Origin: Gammaproteobacteria bacterium
GTDB lineage: Bacteria; Pseudomonadota; Gammaproteobacteria; GCA-001735895
Direction: 5' to 3'
NCBI GenBank assembly: GCA_024638385.1
Contig: JAHEKJ010000001.1
Span: 1-64,000 of the forward strand
Length of the DNA stretch: 64,000 nucleotides
Each line of letters opens with the position of its first letter. The first letter of the stretch is position 1. A program made the position numbers and the translations under genes. This document shows, in pieces, positions 10,685 to 19,117 of this stretch. The notes under the pieces are model-generated. The model was not told where the DNA came from and made no database searches. It saw nothing but the letters and a program-made list of their open reading frames with translations.

Positions 10685-11587
10685 ATGACTTCGCTGACGC
10701 TCGCTTCCTGGACTCAGTATTACAACCTGACCAAGCCCAAGGTCGTGCTGTTGATCGTCTTCACGGCGCTGGTCGGCATGCTGCTCGCGGCCGAGGGCGC
10801 GCCGCCGCTCGAGGCCTGCTTCTTCGGCCTGCTCGGCATCGGGCTTGCCGCCGCGTCGGGCGCGGCGATCAACCACGTCGTCGACGAGCACATCGACCGC
10901 ATCATGGAACGCACGCGCGGGCGACCGCTGGTCACCGGCGAACTCGACCAGAAGTCGGCGCTCGCGTTCGCGCTCTCCATCGGCGCGCTCGGCATCTTGC
11001 TGCTGGTCGTGTTCGTCAACCTGCTGACCGCGGTGCTGACCTTTTTCTCGCTGGTCGGTTACGCGCTGATCTACACGATGTACCTGAAGCGGGCGACGCC
11101 GCAGAACATCGTGCTCGGCGGTGCCGCCGGCGCCGCGCCGCCGCTGCTCGGCTGGACCGCGGTCACCGGCACGGTCGACACCGAGGCCTTGTTGCTGTTC
11201 CTGATCATCTTCGTCTGGACGCCGCCGCACTTCTGGGCGCTCGCGATCCGCCGCCGCGAAGAGTACGCCAGGGCCGACATTCCGATGCTGCCGGTCACCC
11301 ACGGCGTGCTGTTCACCAAGATCCAGATCCTGCTATACACGATTCTGCTCTTCGTGGTCACGATGATGCCTTTCATCGTGCAGATGAGCGGCCTGATCTA
11401 CCTCGCCGGCGCGCTCGCGCTCGGCGTCGGCTTTCTCTACTACGCGGTCAAGCTCTACCGCGACGACGAGCCCAACGCGATCGCGATGAAAACCTTCGGC
11501 TACTCGATCTTTTACCTCAGCTGGCTGTTCGCGTTCCTGCTCGCGGACCATTACGCGCGCGTCTTCATCCGCGGCTGGTTCCTCTAG
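10685..11587 (+). CDS. ctaB: Protohaem IX farnesyltransferase (haem O synthase)
   Basis: Inner-membrane UbiA-type prenyltransferase that adds a farnesyl group to protohaem IX to make haem O. The 300-residue protein has about eight to nine membrane helices. The two aspartate-rich prenyl-diphosphate sites are visible: NHVVDEHIDRIMERTRGRPL near residue 65 and YLKRATPQN with VWTPPHFWALAI later. It follows the SURF1/SCO-like pair. The haem A synthase gene (ctaA), which usually lies directly before it, is not present here. Confidence 0.97.
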   Translation: MTSLTLASWTQYYNLTKPKVVLLIVFTALVGMLLAAEGAPPLEACFFGLLGIGLAAASGAAINHVVDEHIDRIMERTRGRPLVTGELDQKSALAFALSIGALGILLLVVFVNLLTAVLTFFSLVGYALIYTMYLKRATPQNIVLGGAAGAAPPLLGWTAVTGTVDTEALLLFLIIFVWTPPHFWALAIRRREEYARADIPMLPVTHGVLFTKIQILLYTILLFVVTMMPFIVQMSGLIYLAGALALGVGFLYYAVKLYRDDEPNAIAMKTFGYSIFYLSWLFAFLLADHYARVFIRGWFL

Positions 11588-11589
11588 AT

Positions 11590-11823
11590 TTAACTGCCGG
11601 TGAAGTGCAGGACGAGTTGGACGACGCCGACCAGCGTCAGCACGAAGACCGCTCCGAACAATAAGCCCATCCAGATGAAATGCGATATCTTGCCGTGGGC
11701 GAAATCGCGTTCGCGGTTGGCGTTGCTCTGCACGCCGAGGAAGGCCGACAAGGTGCTCTTTGCGAGCTGCAGGAAGCTCAGCCGGGTCTTGTCGTCGCCA
11801 GCCGGCCGGTCGCGTTCTGCCAC
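11590..11823 (-). CDS. DUF2970 small membrane protein
   Basis: 77-residue protein with one C-terminal membrane helix (HFIWMGLLFGAVFVLTLVGV) and a cytoplasmic part carrying the DUF2970 signature KSTLSAFLGVQS. DUF2970 proteins are found inside cytochrome oxidase clusters; their function is unknown. The GTG at 11823 is preferred over an ATG at 11862 because a GAGG sequence lies nine bases upstream of it and nothing precedes the ATG. It is convergent with ctaB, with only two bases between them. Confidence 0.8.
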   Translation of the reverse strand: MAERDRPAGDDKTRLSFLQLAKSTLSAFLGVQSNANRERDFAHGKISHFIWMGLLFGAVFVLTLVGVVQLVLHFTGS

Positions 11824-11912
11824 GGTTGAAATCCTCGGTCGAAAGTCATAGATTAGGCGCATTCAGAAGCGCGCGTGGGCCCGCGGGTACTTCCGGAGCG
11901 AAATGTATCATC

Positions 11913-12407
11913 ATGCTGAGAATCGATAAAGCCGGCCCCGATCGCGAATACCGCATCGTGCTGTCGCCCAACTGTTCGATCAGCTGGCGCGAGCTCTTAC
12001 TGTTCTACCTGCTCACCTGTGTCGTCGCGCTCGCGATCGGTATTTTCTTCCTGCTTCAGGGCCTGTGGCTGGTGCTGCCGTTTTCCGGGCTCGAAATGGC
12101 CGCGCTCGGCGCCTGCCTGTACCTGACTTCGCGCAAGGTCTACCGTCGCGAGGTCATCACGCTCGACCGCGCCCGGACCCGGATCGAAAAAGGGGTCCGC
12201 CGGGTCGACCAGAGCTGGGAATTCGAGACCCCGTGGTTGCGTCTGATCGACGAGCGCACGGGGGCACGAGAACGCGATCGCAGGCTCGCGATCGGGTCGC
12301 ACGGAAACTACGTCGAAATCGGCGGATTCCTTGGTCTGGCGGAGAAGGATGCGCTAGCGTTTCAATTGAAAGACTGTATAATTCGCGATGATTTTCGGGC
12401 CGTCTGA
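11913..12407 (+). CDS. DUF2244 domain-containing membrane protein
   Basis: 164-residue protein with two adjacent hydrophobic helices (about residues 29-72) between an N-terminal segment resembling DUF2244 (LSPNCSISWRELLLFYLL) and a C-terminal soluble part. DUF2244 genes are frequent neighbours of cytochrome c oxidase genes; no biochemical role is established. The ATG at 11913 excludes a poorly conserved extension. It ends 91 bases before coxB, and a TATAAT sits inside its last codons. Confidence 0.83.
   Translation: MLRIDKAGPDREYRIVLSPNCSISWRELLLFYLLTCVVALAIGIFFLLQGLWLVLPFSGLEMAALGACLYLTSRKVYRREVITLDRARTRIEKGVRRVDQSWEFETPWLRLIDERTGARERDRRLAIGSHGNYVEIGGFLGLAEKDALAFQLKDCIIRDDFRAV
12377..12382 (+). 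promoter_or_regulatory. Possible -10 element for coxB operon
   Basis: A perfect TATAAT lies at the 3' end of the DUF2244 gene, about 117 bases before the coxB ATG. No convincing -35 hexamer is found at 16-18 bases, so this is a candidate only. Confidence 0.35.
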
Positions 12408-12498
12408 ATTGCATGATTCAGGTGGCATTTTTGTTTCAAAAGCCGGCATACCAAGTCGCCTGGGGCCAAGAGCGGCGGTATGTTCCAGGGAGTTCAGA

Positions 12499-13638
12499 AT
12501 GAGAATTAACAAGCTGTCCGCGCGCGCGTCGCTGCTCCTGCCGGGCCTCGCGACGTTTCTGCTGTCAACGGCCGCGCAGGCCGAATACGAATTGAACATG
12601 CCGAAGGGCGTGACGCCGATCGCCCACGACCTCTACGGGCTGCACATGCTCGTCTTCTGGATCTGCGTCGTTATCGGCGTGCTGGTATTCGGTGCGATGG
12701 CCTACTCGATCATCTACCATCGCAAATCGAAAGGGTACCAGGCCGCGAACTTCCACGAGAGCACGACCGTCGAGATCGTCTGGACCGTCATTCCGCTGCT
12801 GATCCTGATCGGCATCGCGATCCCGGCGACGGCGACGCTGATCGATCTCGAGGATGCCAAGACCGATGCCGACATGACCGTGCAGGTCACCGGCCTGCAG
12901 TGGAAGTGGAAGTACACCTATATCGACGACGACGTCAGCTTCGTTTCCAATCTCGCGCAGGCCAGCCGCGAAGTCATGTATGACGATCCGACCGGCAACG
13001 AAAACTACCTGATCGATGTCGACGAGCCGCTGGTGCTGCCGATCAACAAGAAAATCCGTTTCCTGATCCACTCCAACGACGTCATTCACGCCTGGTGGGT
13101 CCCCGATCTCGCGGTCAAGCAGGACGCGATCCCCGGCTTCATCAACGATACCTGGGCGATCATCGAGGAGCCCGGTACCTACCGCGGCAAGTGCACCGAG
13201 CTGTGCGGCAAGGACCACGGCTTCATGCCGGTGGTCGTCGAGGCCGTGACCCAGCCCGAGTACGAACAGTGGATCGCGATGAAAAAGGCCGAAGCCGAAG
13301 CCGTCGCGGCATCCGCTACCGCCGACTGGTCGATGCAGGATCTGCTCGCCCGCGGCGAGACCGTCTACCAGGCCAACTGCTCGGCCTGCCACGGCCCGAC
13401 CGGCGCCGGCATTCCGGGCGCGTTTCCGGCGATGACCGGCAGCCCGATCGTGATCGATCCGGACCCGGCCGCGCACATCGACATCCTGCTCAACGGCAAG
13501 TCGGGAACCGCAATGGCGGCGTACCGCGACCAGCTCAACGACGTCGACATCGCCGCGGTCATCACCTACGAACGCAATTCGCTGGGCAACAGCGTCGGCA
13601 GCACGGTACAGCCGTCCGCGATCAAGAATGCAAGATAA
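12499..13638 (+). CDS. coxB: Cytochrome c oxidase subunit II with fused cytochrome c domain
   Basis: Subunit II of an aa3/caa3-type terminal oxidase; it receives electrons from cytochrome c and passes them through the CuA centre. A signal peptide (about residues 1-24, ending AQA) is followed by two membrane helices and the cupredoxin domain. The CuA ligands are in CTELCGKDHGFM. After the CuA domain comes a class I cytochrome c domain with haem site CSACH and a distal methionine (AMAA region), making the 379-residue protein a caa3-like fusion. The start is set by the signal peptide and a GGGAG ribosome-binding site. First structural gene of the operon. Confidence 0.96.
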   Translation: MRINKLSARASLLLPGLATFLLSTAAQAEYELNMPKGVTPIAHDLYGLHMLVFWICVVIGVLVFGAMAYSIIYHRKSKGYQAANFHESTTVEIVWTVIPLLILIGIAIPATATLIDLEDAKTDADMTVQVTGLQWKWKYTYIDDDVSFVSNLAQASREVMYDDPTGNENYLIDVDEPLVLPINKKIRFLIHSNDVIHAWWVPDLAVKQDAIPGFINDTWAIIEEPGTYRGKCTELCGKDHGFMPVVVEAVTQPEYEQWIAMKKAEAEAVAASATADWSMQDLLARGETVYQANCSACHGPTGAGIPGAFPAMTGSPIVIDPDPAAHIDILLNGKSGTAMAAYRDQLNDVDIAAVITYERNSLGNSVGSTVQPSAIKNAR

Positions 13639-13648
13639 GGAGAGATAA

Positions 13649-15301
13649 ATGGCTTCCGACATTACTCACGGCACGGGTCACGACGATCACGCTCCCGGCG
13701 GTTACTCACCGGGGGGGCACGAAGGTGCGCACGATGCGCACGATCATGACCATCACGGCCCGGCGCCGGGCCTGATGCGCTGGGTCACGACGACCAACCA
13801 CAAGGACATCGGTACGCTGTACCTGTGGCTGTCGTTCATCATGTTTCTCTACGGCGGTTCGATGGCGATGGTTATCCGTCTCGAGCTGTTCCAGCCCGGG
13901 TTGCAATTCGTCGAGCCGCATTTCTTCAACCAGATGACGACCATGCACGGTCTCGTGATGGTCTTCGGCGCGATCATGCCGGCTTTCGTCGGTCTCGCGA
14001 ACTGGCTCGTCCCTATCATGATCGGCGCACCGGATATGGCGCTGCCGCGGATGAACAACTGGAGCTTCTGGATCCTGCCGTTCGCGTTCGCGATACTCGC
14101 GTCGACCACCTTCATGGAAGGCGGCGCGCCGGCCTTCGGCTGGACCTTCTACGCGCCGCTGTCGACGACCTTCGCGCCGGACACGACCGACTTCTTCATC
14201 TTCGCGGTGCACCTGATGGGGATTTCGTCGGTGATGGGTTCGATCAATATCATCGCAACGATCCTGAACATGCGCGCGCCGGGCATGACGCTGATGAAGA
14301 TGCCGCTGTTCGTCTGGACCTGGCTGATCACGGCCTACCTGCTGATCGCGGTCATGCCGGTGCTCGCCGGCGCGGTCACGATGATGCTGACCGACCGCCA
14401 CTTCGGCACGTCGTTCTTCGACGCCGCCGGCGGCGGCGATCCGGTCATGTTCCAGCACATCTTCTGGTTCTTCGGCCACCCCGAGGTCTACATCATGATC
14501 CTGCCGGCCTTCGGCGTGATCTCGGCGATCATTCCGACCTTCGCGCGCAAGCCGCTGTTCGGCTACAGCTCGATGGTCTATGCGACCGCGTCGATCGCGA
14601 TCCTGTCGTTCATGGTCTGGGCGCACCACATGTTCACGGTCGGCATGCCGGTCGCGGGTGAGCTCTACTTCATGTACGCGACGGTTCTGATTTCGGTGCC
14701 GACCGGCGTCAAGGTGTTCAACTGGGTGACGACCATGTGGAAGGGCTCGATGTCCTTCGAGACGCCGATGCTGTGGGCGCTCGGTTTCATCGTCATGTTC
14801 ACTATCGGCGGCCTGTCCGGGCTGATGCTCGGCGTCGCGCCGGTCGATACGCAGTATCACGACACCTACTTCGTGGTCGCGCACTTCCACTACGTGCTCG
14901 TGACCGGCGCGCTGTTTTCGATCATCGCCGCGTTCTACTACTGGATTCCGAAGTGGACCGGGCACATGTACGACGAGAAGCTCGGCAAGATCCATTTCTG
15001 GTGGTCGACGATCTCGGTCAACGTGCTGTTCTTCCCGCAGCATTTCGTCGGCCTGGCCGGCATGCCGCGGCGGATCCCGGACTACTCGCTGCAGTTCGCC
15101 GAGTTCAACATGATATCGAGCATCGGCGGCTTCGCCTTCGGCCTCGCGCAGATCTTCTTCCTGTATATCGTGATCAAGACGATCAAGGGCGGTCCCAAGG
15201 CCACCGATCGGGTTTGGGAAGGCGCGACCGGCCTCGAGTTCGAGAAGCTGCCGTCGCCGCCGCCGTACCACAGTTTCACCGAGGCGCCCGAAGTCAGGTA
15301 G
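13649..15301 (+). CDS. coxA: Cytochrome c oxidase subunit I
   Basis: Catalytic subunit with the low-spin haem a and the haem a3-CuB centre, reducing oxygen to water and pumping protons. The 550-residue protein has the twelve expected helices. The FGHPEVY segment contains the CuB histidine, the cross-linked tyrosine and the glutamate typical of A1-type oxidases, and WAHHMFTVG supplies further CuB ligands. The N terminus is histidine-rich (HGTGHDDHAPGG), an extension that may bind metal. A strong GGAG site precedes the ATG, ten bases after coxB. Confidence 0.99.
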   Translation: MASDITHGTGHDDHAPGGYSPGGHEGAHDAHDHDHHGPAPGLMRWVTTTNHKDIGTLYLWLSFIMFLYGGSMAMVIRLELFQPGLQFVEPHFFNQMTTMHGLVMVFGAIMPAFVGLANWLVPIMIGAPDMALPRMNNWSFWILPFAFAILASTTFMEGGAPAFGWTFYAPLSTTFAPDTTDFFIFAVHLMGISSVMGSINIIATILNMRAPGMTLMKMPLFVWTWLITAYLLIAVMPVLAGAVTMMLTDRHFGTSFFDAAGGGDPVMFQHIFWFFGHPEVYIMILPAFGVISAIIPTFARKPLFGYSSMVYATASIAILSFMVWAHHMFTVGMPVAGELYFMYATVLISVPTGVKVFNWVTTMWKGSMSFETPMLWALGFIVMFTIGGLSGLMLGVAPVDTQYHDTYFVVAHFHYVLVTGALFSIIAAFYYWIPKWTGHMYDEKLGKIHFWWSTISVNVLFFPQHFVGLAGMPRRIPDYSLQFAEFNMISSIGGFAFGLAQIFFLYIVIKTIKGGPKATDRVWEGATGLEFEKLPSPPPYHSFTEAPEVR

Positions 15302-15320
15302 CGGCGGGCCGGAGCGAACG

Positions 15321-15461
15321 ATGCAGCACGAACGGCACGATGACGACGCCTTCACATCGGCGGAGCGCAGAAAGCGCACCCGCCGCATCGTGATCGCGCA
15401 TCTGCTGATCGTTGCGACCTTCTTCGTCGCGTCCTTCATCTGGGGGAACTTCCAGGCATGA
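15321..15461 (+). CDS. Small cytochrome oxidase assembly protein (46 aa)
   Basis: Short frame translating to a 46-residue peptide beginning MQHERHDDDAFTSAERRKR. A basic stretch is followed by one hydrophobic helix (IVIAHLLIVATFFVASFIWG). It has a GGAG site six bases before the ATG and its TGA overlaps the ctaG ATG by four bases. Small one-helix proteins in this exact position between coxA and ctaG are annotated in beta- and gammaproteobacteria as cytochrome oxidase small assembly proteins. The coding call rests on position, ribosome-binding site and topology. Confidence 0.82.
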   Translation: MQHERHDDDAFTSAERRKRTRRIVIAHLLIVATFFVASFIWGNFQA

Positions 15462-15970
15462 AAACGAGCCCGCTGAAACTCGCGCTGATCCCGCTGTTGA
15501 TGTTCGGCTTCGGCTTTGCGCTGGTGCCGCTCTACGACGTGTTCTGCGATATCACCGGCCTCAACGGCAAGACCGGTCGCATCGAGACGACCGAGATCGA
15601 CCCGAGCCGGGTCGACCGGACGCGCACGATCGAGGTTCGTTTTCTCGCCAACACGACCGCGGGCTTGCCGTGGACCTTCGAGCCGGTGGTGAAGAAGATG
15701 GAAGTTCATCCGGGGCAGGTTTACGAAGCGCATTACCGGGTGCGTAGCGCGAGCAGCGAAAAGACCATGGGCCAGGCGGTGCCGAGCGTTTCGCCCGGGC
15801 TCGCCGCGGCGCATTTCAACAAGACGGTTTGTTTCTGTTTCGAACAACAGGAACTCGACGCGCTCGAGACTCGCGACATGCCGCTGCGCTTCGTCGTCGG
15901 TCCCGAGATCGCGGACAACATCAACGAAATTACCCTTTCCTATACATTTTACAGTGTGGACCAGGGTTGA
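15458..15970 (+). CDS. ctaG: Cytochrome c oxidase assembly protein CtaG/Cox11
   Basis: Membrane-anchored copper chaperone that delivers copper to the CuB site of subunit I. The 170-residue protein has one N-terminal helix (about 9-25) and a periplasmic Ig-like domain. The copper-binding CFCF motif (near residue 127) and the conserved FNKTVCFCFEQQ segment are intact. It is translationally coupled to the preceding 46-residue gene and followed by coxC. Confidence 0.98.
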   Translation: MKTSPLKLALIPLLMFGFGFALVPLYDVFCDITGLNGKTGRIETTEIDPSRVDRTRTIEVRFLANTTAGLPWTFEPVVKKMEVHPGQVYEAHYRVRSASSEKTMGQAVPSVSPGLAAAHFNKTVCFCFEQQELDALETRDMPLRFVVGPEIADNINEITLSYTFYSVDQG

Positions 15971-16004
15971 CGGGCTAAACCAGGGCTAACGAGAGAGATT
16001 ATCC

Positions 16005-16883
16005 ATGAGCAGTACGACATCGAATAAGGATTATTACGTGCCGCACGGCACCCACTGGCCGATCATCGGTTCGATCGGACTCGCATTGACGGTGATCGGC
16101 GTGGCCAACTACCTGCACGATACCTGGAGTGCGACGCCGATATTCGTCGGGCTCGCGATCATCATCTTCATGATGTACGGCTGGTTCGGCCAGGTCATCG
16201 ACGAGTCGCTGTCGGGCACCTACAACGCCCAGGTCGACATGTCGTTCCGCTGGGGCATGGGCTGGTTCATCTTCTCCGAGGTCATGTTCTTCGCCGCGTT
16301 CTTCGGCGCGCTGTTCTACGCCCGTGTCTACGCGATTCCGTGGCTCGACGGCGCCTCCAACAACGATGCCACCGGCCAATACCTGTGGCCGGATTTCGAG
16401 GCCGCCTGGCCGCTGCTGACGCTGCCGGCAGCCGACAAGTTCCAGGTGGCCAGGGATTTCATCGGTCCCTGGGGTCTGCCGGCGCTGAACACGATCATCC
16501 TGCTGACCTCGGGCCTGACGGTTACGCTCGCGCACTGGGCGCTCAAGCGCAGAGACCAGCCCTGGACGGTCTACTGGCTGTTCGCGACCGTCGCGTTGGG
16601 TTTCCTGTTCGTGATCCTGCAGGGATGGGAGTACAGCCATCTCTACAACGACCTGAACCTGCGGCTCGATTCCGGGATTTACGGCAGTACGTTCTTCATG
16701 CTGACCGGTTTCCACGGCTTCCACGTGACCATGGGCGCGACCATGCTGCTGGTGATCATGATTCGCGCGGCCAAGGGGCATTTCACGCCGGAAAACCATT
16801 TCGCGTTCGAAGGCGTGGCCTGGTACTGGCACTTCGTCGACGTCGTCTGGCTCGGCCTGTTCATCTTCGTCTACTGGCTGTAG
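16005..16883 (+). CDS. coxC: Cytochrome c oxidase subunit III
   Basis: Seven-helix subunit of the oxidase that stabilises subunit I and its proton uptake. The 292-residue protein ends with the family signature GFHGFHVTMGATML and WYWHFVDVVWLGLFIFVYWL. An extended loop between helices 3 and 4 (residues about 110-165) is normal for proteobacterial subunit III. It has a GAGAGA-type ribosome-binding site. It ends the operon, followed 20 bases later by an intrinsic terminator. Confidence 0.98.
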   Translation: MSSTTSNKDYYVPHGTHWPIIGSIGLALTVIGVANYLHDTWSATPIFVGLAIIIFMMYGWFGQVIDESLSGTYNAQVDMSFRWGMGWFIFSEVMFFAAFFGALFYARVYAIPWLDGASNNDATGQYLWPDFEAAWPLLTLPAADKFQVARDFIGPWGLPALNTIILLTSGLTVTLAHWALKRRDQPWTVYWLFATVALGFLFVILQGWEYSHLYNDLNLRLDSGIYGSTFFMLTGFHGFHVTMGATMLLVIMIRAAKGHFTPENHFAFEGVAWYWHFVDVVWLGLFIFVYWL

Positions 16884-16902
16884 GCGCAACCCGACCCGCA
16901 AG

Positions 16903-16930
16903 AGCCCGGCCTCGCGCCGGGCTTTTTTTT
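16903..16930 (+). terminator. Intrinsic terminator after coxC
   Basis: An eight-base-pair stem AGCCCGGC/GCCGGGCT with a five-base loop is followed by a run of eight T. It lies 20 bases after the coxC stop and closes the cox operon. Confidence 0.93.
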
Positions 16931-16981
16931 GGACGTTTCCAATCCGAATCCGATAAGGCTTGCCGGCGCCAGCCTGGGCTG

Positions 16982-17172
16982 CGTCATTGCGAGGAGGCGC
17001 CAGCCGACGAAGCAAGCTTCCGGGAATTACACGATCCGTGGAGATTGCTTCGACCCACAGGGCCTAAAGCTGCTTCGCAGCTCGCAATGACGATTAGCAT
17101 CGGGAGATCCCTTCGCTGTCGCCAGGGACGCCTGCGGCGAATTGCTTCGCTGCCTGTCTGCTCGCAATGACG
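16982..17172. repeat. GTCATTGCGAG-type intergenic repeat, copy 1
   Basis: CGTCATTGCGAG (16982-16993) is repeated inverted as CTCGCAATGACG at 17081-17092 and again at 17161-17172. The stretch from GGAGATTGCTTCGACCCACA (17040) through GCTGCTTCGCAGCTCGCAAT is nearly identical to a second copy at 38251-38300. No frame in it looks coding. The rest of the 435-base gap between coxC and rpoH holds two terminators and nothing else I can identify. Non-autonomous MITE-like origin is inferred. Confidence 0.85.
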
Positions 17173-17266
17173 CTGGTCCTGGGCTCGATTAAGTTCTATC
17201 TGGCATTGTCCCGAATACAATCGCGCGCCGCCGCGGTCGCTGTGCTCTCTTATTTATGTGGGCGTT

Positions 17267-17292
17267 AAAAAGCCCGGCGCGAAGGCCGGGCT
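17267..17292 (-). terminator. Intrinsic terminator of rpoH
   Basis: On the minus strand the stem AGCCCGGC/GCCGGGCT with a CTTCGC-type loop is followed by a short T run. It lies 27 bases after the rpoH stop. Confidence 0.88.
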
Positions 17293-17318
17293 CGTGATCG
17301 GGTCGAGAGACCCGATGG

Positions 17319-18188
17319 TCAGGCCGCGATCGCGGTCTTGATCGTCTTGAACGCGTTGCTCTCGATCTGGCGAATGCGCTCGGCGGATACGCCGAACTCT
17401 TCGGCCAGTTCGTGCAAGGTCGCCTTCGGTTCGATCAGCCAGCGCCGGGTAACGATCGTCTGGCTGCGCTCGTCGAGCCTGTCCAGCGCCTCGCTCAGCA
17501 TGCGGGTATTGTTTTCTTCGGTATCCTGCGCCTCGAGCACGAACTCCGGCGACGGCGTGTTCGATTCCAGCTGGTTGACCGGGGCGAGGTAAGCCGTGTC
17601 GTCATCGTCGTCGGACGACAGATCGAAAGCGACGTCGTAGTTGTTGAGCCGGTTTTCCATCTCGATGACGTTTTCGCGCGATACGCCGAGCGTCTCGGCG
17701 ACGTCGTCGATCTCTTCGGACTTGAACCAGCCAAGGCGCTTCTTCTGGCTGCGCAACTTGAAGAACAGTTTGCGCTGCGCCTTGGTCGTCGCGACCTTGA
17801 CGATACGCCAGTTCTTCAGAATGAATTCGTGAATTTCGGCCTTGATCCAGTGCACCGCGAACGAGACCAGGCGCACGCCGACGTCGGGGTCGAATCGCTT
17901 GACGGCTTTCATCAGGCCGATCGTTCCTTCCTGGATCAGGTCGGCGATCGGCAAACCGTAGCCGGCGTAGTTATTCGCGACCTTGATGACGAAGCGCAGA
18001 TGCGGCAAGACGAGCTTTTGTGCCGAATCGAGATTGCCCGTTTCCTGCAGATCTTTCGCCAGCGCGTATTCTTGCTCGGCGGTCAACATGGGTACGCTGC
18101 GCGCGGCCTGGATGTAGGCTTCGAGGCTCGAAGTGCCCAGCGGCAGCGCGGGCATGCTGTTAGGAATATTGACCAGTTCAGTGCTCAT
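17319..18188 (-). CDS. rpoH: Heat-shock sigma factor sigma-32
   Basis: Alternative sigma factor directing RNA polymerase to heat-shock promoters. The 289-residue protein has sigma region 1.2/2 (LRFVIKVANNYAGYGLPIADLIQEG), the diagnostic RpoH box QRKLFFKLR, and region 4 with the helix-turn-helix near the C terminus (EFGVSAERIRQIESNAFK). Most gammaproteobacteria have rpoH directly after ftsX; here it stands alone, with ftsX 6 kb away. A GAGGAG ribosome-binding site lies before the ATG. The upstream region carries a sigma-70-like promoter and a CIRCE-like operator, so control by HrcA is likely. Confidence 0.98.
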   Translation of the reverse strand: MSTELVNIPNSMPALPLGTSSLEAYIQAARSVPMLTAEQEYALAKDLQETGNLDSAQKLVLPHLRFVIKVANNYAGYGLPIADLIQEGTIGLMKAVKRFDPDVGVRLVSFAVHWIKAEIHEFILKNWRIVKVATTKAQRKLFFKLRSQKKRLGWFKSEEIDDVAETLGVSRENVIEMENRLNNYDVAFDLSSDDDDDTAYLAPVNQLESNTPSPEFVLEAQDTEENNTRMLSEALDRLDERSQTIVTRRWLIEPKATLHELAEEFGVSAERIRQIESNAFKTIKTAIAA

Positions 18189-18214
18189 CTAATCTCCTCG
18201 TTCAGTGGCTATTT

Positions 18215-18241
18215 TTAGCACTCCTGAAGCTCGAGTGCCAG
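18215..18241. promoter_or_regulatory. CIRCE-like HrcA operator upstream of rpoH
   Basis: The sequence TTAGCACTC-N9-GAGTGCCAG matches the CIRCE consensus TTAGCACTC-N9-GAGTGCTAA at 16 of 18 defined positions, with exactly nine spacer bases. It lies 27-53 bases before the rpoH start codon, next to the proposed -10 box, where HrcA binding would block initiation. hrcA itself is not in the window. Confidence 0.8.
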
Positions 18242-18243
18242 CT

Positions 18244-18273
18244 ATTAGAACATAAATGACGGTTGAAGTTCAA
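18244..18273 (-). promoter_or_regulatory. Candidate sigma-70 promoter of rpoH
   Basis: On the minus strand TTGAAC (18268-18273) and TCTAAT (18244-18249) are separated by 18 bases. The predicted start of transcription falls inside the CIRCE element. Confidence 0.55.
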
Positions 18274-18469
18274 GTGTATTAGAAAGAATTAATATACTCT
18301 ATAACTGTATGGAATTTAAGGTTTTTTTGCTTAGAGTTCTACGACGAAATGGCGCTCTTGGATCAGTTTGCATCGAGAATCGAATCCGTCGGATGGCGCC
18401 CGTTGCCGGCGACTGCGCGACGCCGCCGAAAACCGCGCCGACGGCGATCGGCGCGATCCGAGACGGCGC

Positions 18470-18498
18470 TTAAATCGAGCCGCTCCGGCTGCTATAAT
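18470..18498 (+). promoter_or_regulatory. Candidate promoter of the SlyD-type FKBP gene
   Basis: A perfect TATAAT (18493-18498) is preceded after 17 bases by a weak TTAAAT -35 box. It lies about 134 bases upstream of the ATG. The 443-base gap from 18189 to 18631 otherwise contains the rpoH control region and no convincing gene. Confidence 0.5.
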
Positions 18499-18631
18499 GA
18501 CGCGCTCGTAGAGACCGGCCTCCCACAAGCACTACCCGTCGCCTTTGCGTTTCGACCCGCCGCGTTGCCGCCTGCATTCGCCGCGGAAACCGCTATCACG
18601 CCCGCGAGGGCACTCACACCGGAAAATATCT

Positions 18632-19117
18632 ATGACCATTGCCCAGAACAAGGTAGTCACGCTTCACTACGAAGTCGCCGATGGCGAAAGTGGCGAAGTG
18701 ATCGACTCTTCGGCAGGTGGCCAGCCGCTGACCTATCTGCATGGCGCTCAAAACATCATCCCGGGCCTCGAGCAGGCGCTCGAAGGCAAGGCTGTCGGCG
18801 ACGCGCTAGAGGTCACCATCGAGGCCGCCGACGCCTACGGTGAACGCAGCGATGATCGCGTCCAGCGCGTGCCGCACGAAGCCTTCGCCGAGATCGAAAA
18901 GGTCGAGCCGGGGATGTCGGTCACCGCGCAGACCGAATCGGGGCCGATCAACCTGGTCGTTACCGAGGTCGACGACGACGCGGTGACGGTCGACGCCAAC
19001 CATCCGCTCGCCGGCAAGGCCCTCACATTCAACGTTACGGTAGAGGCAGTTCGCGAGGCCAGCGATGAAGAGGTCGAGCACGGACACGTGCACGGACCCG
19101 ACGGCCACGATCACTGA
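18632..19117 (+). CDS. slyD: FKBP-type peptidyl-prolyl isomerase, SlyD family
   Basis: Cytoplasmic prolyl isomerase and chaperone with metal-binding capacity. The 161-residue protein starts MTIAQNKVVTLHYEV, has the FKBP core and IF (insert-in-flap) domain, and the conserved HPLAGKALTFNV segment. The C terminus is a short histidine-rich tail (HGHVHGPDGHDH) typical of SlyD and able to bind nickel. Chosen ATG has a GGAA site; upstream codons are not conserved. It stands alone between rpoH and the purine permease. Confidence 0.95.
   Translation: MTIAQNKVVTLHYEVADGESGEVIDSSAGGQPLTYLHGAQNIIPGLEQALEGKAVGDALEVTIEAADAYGERSDDRVQRVPHEAFAEIEKVEPGMSVTAQTESGPINLVVTEVDDDAVTVDANHPLAGKALTFNVTVEAVREASDEEVEHGHVHGPDGHDH

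Noticed and set aside
13706..15847. 713-codon open frame antisense to coxA, the 46-residue gene and ctaG
   Set aside because: It is low-complexity (Arg/His/Asp-rich) and arises from GC-rich third positions of the real genes. coxA and ctaG are unmistakable on the other strand.
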